From NCBI GenBank assembly GCA_937980625.1, contig CALJPJ010000304.1, forward strand, positions 1-8,924: 8,924 bases of DNA, given 5' to 3'. Source of the stretch: an uncultured Bdellovibrionales bacterium (GTDB taxonomy: Bacteria; Bdellovibrionota; Bdellovibrionia; Bdellovibrionales; UBA1609). This document shows, one piece after another, positions 4,574 through 8,924 of this stretch (within the stretch, counting starts at the first letter, position 1; every line of letters begins with the position of its first letter). A program made the position numbers and the translations under genes. Under the pieces are notes generated by a model. It did no database searches and had not been told where the DNA came from. It was given only the letters and a program-made list of their open reading frames with translations.

Positions 4574-6922
4574 ATGGAGCAATTTCTCAAGAAGTTTAAA
4601 AGTGATATCATCGGCATTACATGGATGTCTATTGGAATATTTACCGGGTTAGCTCTAATTAGCTATAAACCAGGAGACCCATCAATAAATTCAATTGTTA
4701 AATCCGCACATGTTGCGAATTACTGTGGTTTTTTAGGGGCTATTTTGGCTGATTTATTCTATCAGGCTCTTGGTGTTAGCTCTTGGGCCTTTGTGGGCGT
4801 TTCTATAAGAGCTGGGGTTGGAAATTTTGTTAAAGAGCAAGTTTCATCGACTAAATTAAAATTAGTGTGGTTAAGTCTACTGCTACTGGTTATGGCGAGT
4901 TTATTTGCCTTGTACTGGCCAGAGAAGCGCTTTTTTAATAATGAAATATTAATCGGTGGAGTTGTCGGGATTGCTATTACAAAATCATTATTGGTGGCTT
5001 TAAATGTTGCGGGAGTATCAATATTGTTGTGGGCTTTATTTTTATGTTTAGTCTTATTTATTGTTGATAAAAATATTAAAGAAATATTATCAGTGCCAAA
5101 GAAGGCATTGACTAAAAGCTTAAGTTCATTTGATTATCTATTACATTTTTACCACAGCTTATCATTTAGTAAATTTTTTAAAAAAATATTTTATTTCCCA
5201 GTTCTAATATTTGAAAACTTGATTGAAAGAAAGAAGCAGCCAGCTTTAGATACAGGTGGGGGGCGTTTTTTTAGAGTCGAGAACAATTTAGACCCTGATC
5301 CAGTTGAAATACGAGCATCACTGATTGGTGTTATTAAAAAAAGATCAAAAATAATGAGGCCGCGAAATGATAATCAACCGAAAAAAAGAAAGGTTTTTTT
5401 AAAAAGAAAAATTAACCGCAAAATTGAAAATTGGGAGCTTCCACAGTTAGACTTAATCAAAGATCCGCCAAATGTAAGGCAAAAAATAGATGAAAAAGAA
5501 ATAAATAGAAAATCTCATTTGCTAATTAATAAGATGGAGCAGTTTAATGTAAAGGGTCAGATTGTTGGGGCAAAAACTGGCCCTGCCGTTACGATGTTTG
5601 AGTTTAAACCTAACGTAAATGTTAAGATTAGTAAAATCACTGAATTAGCTGATGATTTATCATTGGCTTTAAGTTCAGAGTCAGTTCGTATTATTGCTCC
5701 GATCCCTGGGCGTGATGTTGTTGGTATTGAAACAAGTAACTCTGTTCGTGAAACAGTATATTTAAAAGATATTCTTGCTGATGATGATTTTTGGGATGAT
5801 GAACTTCGACTACCTATAGCTATGGGTAAACAAGCGGATGGTAAAGATAAAATTGTTGATTTGAGGCGTATGCCTCACTTACTTGTTGCGGGGTCAACAG
5901 GCTCAGGTAAATCTGTTTTTACGGTTTCATTTTTAACTGGTTTAATATTTAGACATTCACCTAAAACCTTGAAGCTAATTTTAGTAGATCCAAAGCAAGT
6001 TGATTTAGCAACGTTTAATGAAATCCCTCACTTGTTAATGCCTCCAATTAGAGAAGCTAAAAAAGCAATTTGTGCACTAAGATGGGCTATTAAAGAAATG
6101 GAAAAAAGATATAGGTCGATGTCAAAGTTTGGAGCTAGAGGGCTTGAGTCATTTAATGAAAAAGTTGAAAAATTAACAGACGAGCAAATTGCAAGCCACG
6201 AATCTTATCATGAAGCACTGGAAGAAAGAGAAATTATAGATTCATACTATTATGAGCCACAACCGTACATAGTTATTGTTGTGGAAGAGTTTGGTGACTT
6301 AATGGCAGTTGATAAATCTAATGTAGAACAAGCAGTTGTAAGATTAGCACAAATGGCTAGAGCTTGTGGAATACATTTAGTGCTAGCCATGCAATCGCCT
6401 CGTAAAGATGTCGTAACAGGCTTAATTAAAACAAATATTCCAGGTCGAATAAGCTTTAAGGTGGCCAGTAAAATGGACTCTAGAATTATTTTAGATGAAA
6501 GTGGTGCTGAGAGGCTATTATCAAGAGGAGATATGTTATTTTTAGCTCCAGGCTTATCAAAGCCTGCTAGACACCATGGGCCTTGGTTATCAGATGATGA
6601 GATAAACGAAGTGACAAACTACTGGCGGGCACAAGGAGAGCCGGAGTATGATCAATTAGCAATGAGAGCACTAGATGGCTCGGGAGGCGGTTTTAACTTA
6701 GGTGGGCCAGAGGGAAGTGATAATGACTATGATGAACGCTATGACGAAATTTTAGCATGGGTATCTAAAGAGAAAACTGTGAGTGCATCTTTGCTGCAAA
6801 GAAAATTTAAACTAGGTTATCCAAGAGCAGCTAGAATGATTGAATGTTTTGAAAGTGAAGGTGTTGTTGGTCCGCCACAGGGAAGTAAACCAAGAAAAGT
6901 ATTAGTTAATAGTTACGAATAG
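4574..6922 (+). CDS. ftsK: DNA translocase FtsK
   Basis: FtsK is the septum-anchored ATPase that pumps chromosomal DNA during division and activates XerCD at dif. The 782 residues show the full layout. An N-terminal membrane domain has four or five segments (about 12-30, 47-65, 68-84, 95-114 and 125-164). A short, strongly basic linker follows (about 200-285), then the alpha/beta motor. The Walker A is AGSTGSGKS (439-447), followed by LVDPKQVDL (470-478). The C-terminal winged-helix gamma domain (about 720-782) has SASLLQRKFKLGYPRAARMI and GSKPRKVLV, so directional KOPS reading is expected. Oddities: the Walker B is VVEEFGDLM (569-577), with Glu where Asp is usual, and AMQSPRKDVVTG (605-616) replaces the usual ATQRPSVDVITG. 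The motor otherwise looks complete. The linker is short, nearer SpoIIIE than E. coli FtsK. No clear terminator with a U tract follows. Confidence 0.96.
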   Translation: MEQFLKKFKSDIIGITWMSIGIFTGLALISYKPGDPSINSIVKSAHVANYCGFLGAILADLFYQALGVSSWAFVGVSIRAGVGNFVKEQVSSTKLKLVWLSLLLLVMASLFALYWPEKRFFNNEILIGGVVGIAITKSLLVALNVAGVSILLWALFLCLVLFIVDKNIKEILSVPKKALTKSLSSFDYLLHFYHSLSFSKFFKKIFYFPVLIFENLIERKKQPALDTGGGRFFRVENNLDPDPVEIRASLIGVIKKRSKIMRPRNDNQPKKRKVFLKRKINRKIENWELPQLDLIKDPPNVRQKIDEKEINRKSHLLINKMEQFNVKGQIVGAKTGPAVTMFEFKPNVNVKISKITELADDLSLALSSESVRIIAPIPGRDVVGIETSNSVRETVYLKDILADDDFWDDELRLPIAMGKQADGKDKIVDLRRMPHLLVAGSTGSGKSVFTVSFLTGLIFRHSPKTLKLILVDPKQVDLATFNEIPHLLMPPIREAKKAICALRWAIKEMEKRYRSMSKFGARGLESFNEKVEKLTDEQIASHESYHEALEEREIIDSYYYEPQPYIVIVVEEFGDLMAVDKSNVEQAVVRLAQMARACGIHLVLAMQSPRKDVVTGLIKTNIPGRISFKVASKMDSRIILDESGAERLLSRGDMLFLAPGLSKPARHHGPWLSDDEINEVTNYWRAQGEPEYDQLAMRALDGSGGGFNLGGPEGSDNDYDERYDEILAWVSKEKTVSASLLQRKFKLGYPRAARMIECFESEGVVGPPQGSKPRKVLVNSYE

Positions 6923-6972
6923 TTGGTTGTTGGCATGTAAAATTAAAATATCTAGTTAGTTTGATTAAAGGC

Positions 6973-7010
6973 TAATGCTTAATTTAGTTAGTTAACTAAA
7001 TTAAGCATTA
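6973..7010. repeat. perfect 18-bp inverted repeat between convergent ftsK and the protease gene
   Basis: TAATGCTTAATTTAGTTA (6973-6990) is repeated exactly in inverse at 6993-7010 around the two-base centre GT. It lies between two convergent genes, where a shared terminator is expected. However, plus-strand RNA would be followed by a run of A, and minus-strand RNA by GCCTTTAATC with its U run before the stem. It is therefore not a normal intrinsic terminator in either direction. It may be a bidirectional transcript-end hairpin, a protein-binding site or a cruciform-prone element. Confidence 0.6.
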
Positions 7011-7021
7011 AAAAAAATAGT

Positions 7022-8761
7022 TTAATTAATCATGTTATTGATTTCAGTTTGAATTTTTTCAACATAATTTTTGTAGTTATTTTCCAAGTCATCAGCAGAA
7101 ATTAAATAGTTAATGTCTGGAGTTACACCAAGATTTTCAATTGGATTTTGGTCAATGCGAAGAGCGATCGAACCAGTTAAACTCATACTTCCAACACCCA
7201 AATTGTTAGGTAAAGAGAATTGTTCAACAAAACCACCAGCACCAGCTGTACGAGTCCCTAAAATTTTCACTCTTTTGTTATCCTGTAAAATTGCAGGGAA
7301 AAAGTCGCCACCAGAAAAGTCTAAACTATTAGTTAATAATAAAATAGGTTTAGTATAATTAGTTTTTGGGTGAGGCATTATTCTGTCGGCAGCATATAAA
7401 AATACTGGATCAGACAATGTTTTTCCCATACTCCATTGAGAAATAATAAAATGGCCAAACTGCTTAGCGAACTCTGCAACTTGATAATTCACAGGATATC
7501 CATCCCAAGTCTTTCCAAAAACTTTTTGAGCGGACTCATTATCTTTAACAGCTTCAAGCTTTTCAAGAACATCGAGAGTTTCAATAATTGTTTCTTGTTT
7601 AATTTGAATTCTATGCTTTGGAGCATAAAAAGGCTTGTCTGTTAATGTAGAAACTAAGGCATAAAGATAAAAGACGCTTCCACCTGGGTTGTTTACCTGA
7701 TCAATAACTAAACCATCTGTTATTTTTTCAAACTTATCTATGATTTTAACAAAAGCATCAAATTCTTTGTCGCTTTGACTATAATGATAGATGCGAACAT
7801 AGCCCACTAATTTTCCAGCTTTATTTTTGTAAATATAAGCATCAAAAGCATTAGTGTTTTCTGACTCCCAAATTAGTGTGCCAAGACGAGGAATAAAGCT
7901 TTTTTTACCACCGATAGCGTGTAAGTTTTCATTAGGTTTATATGGGTTTGTCTCCTCTTTACTATCACTTGATGGGCTTTCATCATTAAGGTGCATCCAT
8001 TTTGGGAGAGCCATATTTTTTTTAATTAATTTTTCATAACTTGAACCCATGCTAGCAACAAATGCTAGTTTTGGTTTGTGATCTGGCTGGTTTGTTTCTA
8101 AGTATAATTTTTCATGTTTAGTTTCCCAAATTAACTGCATGTTAATGATTTTTTTAGTGCCTTTTTTGCGTAAACCAATATGAACAACACCAGTTGGTAC
8201 AGTTAAGGCTTGAGAAGCTCTTCTGCGAGTTAACATTAAAGTTGAATATAAGTGGTCGGTTAATGGAACGTCATTAGCAAGTTCTGATAAAATAACATCA
8301 ATTTCTTCAGAAACGGGTTTATTATTAAATGAAATTAATTCATCACCAACTTCCATTTTATACTGACTATTAGAAAGCTTTTTTGTATCAACATGGGCAA
8401 TAAAATATTGAGGATTTTTAGTTTCTGTAGGTTTAACTGTAAATGGTAAAGTAGAAGATAGTGTAGAGTGAAACCTTACGCCAACGTGGTAGTCTCGTGC
8501 ACTTTTGAAAAATGAACTTAATATTTTATGATAATCATAAATACTATTTGAAGCAATATCATCAGTTTTTAATTTAGCTTTTTCAATTTCTGCATTTAAA
8601 TCCCAACCTGCATGTGTTGATTTCCATTCTGTGGGTGCATAACCAAGTTTAAAAGCATTGCCAATAGTTGTAATATTTAATTTCATATCATCAGAATTTA
8701 AATTTACGGCAAAGGCATTTGCACTGATAAAAATTATTAATATAAATAGTTTAGATAACAT
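7022..8761 (-). CDS. secreted S41-family protease resembling chlamydial CPAF
   Basis: A 579-residue protein with a signal peptide (MLSKLFILIIFISANAFA, cut near residue 18), so it is exported at least to the periplasm. It belongs to the S41 tail-specific protease group: a PDZ-like VGDELISFNNKPV (138-150), GLVIDQVNNPGG (350-361), the nucleophile motif DFSGGDFFP (481-489) and GTRTAGAGG (502-510). The usual Ctp catalytic Lys of GKG is Ala508. Instead it matches CPAF, whose triad I recall as H105/S499/E558: H92 in SARDYHVGVRF, S483, and E542 in IENLGVTPD. His-Ser spacing is 391 here against 394, and Ser-Glu is 59 in both. A Ser/Glu/Asn-rich stretch (about 255-290) lies where CPAF has its autocleaved inhibitory segment. 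The ATG has AAGGAG upstream at good spacing. The gene stands alone; its substrate is unknown. A role on prey or host proteins is speculation. Confidence 0.88.
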   Translation of the reverse strand: MLSKLFILIIFISANAFAVNLNSDDMKLNITTIGNAFKLGYAPTEWKSTHAGWDLNAEIEKAKLKTDDIASNSIYDYHKILSSFFKSARDYHVGVRFHSTLSSTLPFTVKPTETKNPQYFIAHVDTKKLSNSQYKMEVGDELISFNNKPVSEEIDVILSELANDVPLTDHLYSTLMLTRRRASQALTVPTGVVHIGLRKKGTKKIINMQLIWETKHEKLYLETNQPDHKPKLAFVASMGSSYEKLIKKNMALPKWMHLNDESPSSDSKEETNPYKPNENLHAIGGKKSFIPRLGTLIWESENTNAFDAYIYKNKAGKLVGYVRIYHYSQSDKEFDAFVKIIDKFEKITDGLVIDQVNNPGGSVFYLYALVSTLTDKPFYAPKHRIQIKQETIIETLDVLEKLEAVKDNESAQKVFGKTWDGYPVNYQVAEFAKQFGHFIISQWSMGKTLSDPVFLYAADRIMPHPKTNYTKPILLLTNSLDFSGGDFFPAILQDNKRVKILGTRTAGAGGFVEQFSLPNNLGVGSMSLTGSIALRIDQNPIENLGVTPDINYLISADDLENNYKNYVEKIQTEINNMIN

Positions 8762-8924
8762 TCGAGCTCCTTTTATTAAAATGAAGAATATGAATATCAG
8801 TAGGAAGGTATAGGGGTAAAGTAGTTTTTAAATTAAACTATGGAAAGAATTAAGTTACAGCAAAGTTCTTAAATTACCTTACAGCCAGTTATTCGCCCAA
8901 AAGTCTGTGACGATAAGTCTAGAA
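8762..8924 (-). promoter_or_regulatory. upstream region of the CPAF-like gene
   Basis: About 117 bases between a possible upstream gene end and the protease start are non-coding and AT-rich. Reading leftward, TTGCTG (8858-8863) and TAGTTT (8835-8840) with a 17-base spacer form a weak sigma70-like candidate that would give a leader of roughly 65 bases. AAAAGGAG just before the ATG at 8761 is a clear Shine-Dalgarno site. I see no strong operator or terminator here. Confidence 0.3.
8879..8924 (-). CDS. possible C-terminal end of an upstream minus-strand gene (partial)
   Basis: One minus-strand frame is open from the window edge to a TAA at 8879-8881 and reads SRLIVTDFWANNWL. The local base composition is richer in G+C than the adjoining spacer, as in coding DNA, and the stop is followed by typical AT-rich spacer. 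Fourteen codons are too few to identify a product, and two plus-strand frames are also open here, so this is only a possibility. Confidence 0.25.
   Translation of the reverse strand, partial: SRLIVTDFWANNWL

Noticed and set aside
7113..8039. Three short plus-strand frames (7113-7358, 7436-7645, 7854-8039) inside the protease gene
   Set aside because: All are antisense to the CPAF-like coding sequence, lack recognisable domains, and fit the random open frames expected in AT-rich DNA.

Overview
This AT-rich window (about one third G+C by eye) carries mostly core chromosomal genes: ribosomal protein L9 next to a DUF2232/YybS membrane protein, the replicative helicase DnaB, a Fis-type DNA-binding protein, the queuosine enzyme QueE, the chromosome translocase FtsK, and a secreted S41-family protease of the CPAF type. 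Family content, low G+C and dense packing fit a Gram-negative bacterium. My best guess is a Bdellovibrionota-like lineage (Bacteriovorax/Halobacteriovorax type), but that is an inference from gene content and no marker gene here settles it. I see no tRNA, rRNA, CRISPR array, insertion sequence or phage gene.

Layout. Positions 1-1489 (+) hold the end of a gene with a basic, Arg/Ser-rich tail (probably the ribosomal protein S6 or S18 of this cluster), a DUF2232 membrane protein, and rplI overlapping it by four bases. A 61-codon gene (1486-1671, -) converges on rplI with a 4-base overlap. Positions 1672-1984 are non-coding, with inverted repeats and weak terminator and promoter candidates. Positions 1985-4518 (-) hold queE, fis and dnaB in that transcription order. 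A 55-base divergent region separates queE from ftsK (4574-6922, +). ftsK converges on the CPAF-like protease gene (7022-8761, -), with a perfect 18-bp inverted repeat between them. The last 163 bases are the protease gene's upstream region and perhaps the last 14 codons of another minus-strand gene.

How the genes work together. The left block belongs to translation. The middle block joins tRNA modification (QueE), a nucleoid/transcription factor (Fis) and replication (DnaB), beside the divergent FtsK, which moves chromosome ends at division. Replication and segregation genes thus lie back to back. The protease stands alone, with a signal peptide and its own Shine-Dalgarno site.

Most notable points: (i) the protease keeps the His/Ser/Glu residues of chlamydial CPAF at nearly the same spacing and lacks the usual Ctp lysine; (ii) the Fis homologue, started at TTG 3835, is 98 residues long, like E. 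coli Fis, and lies between queE and dnaB; (iii) FtsK has an altered Walker B; (iv) several hairpins lack the U-tract of a normal terminator. I found no clearly new multi-gene system; the window is mainly housekeeping with these local oddities.
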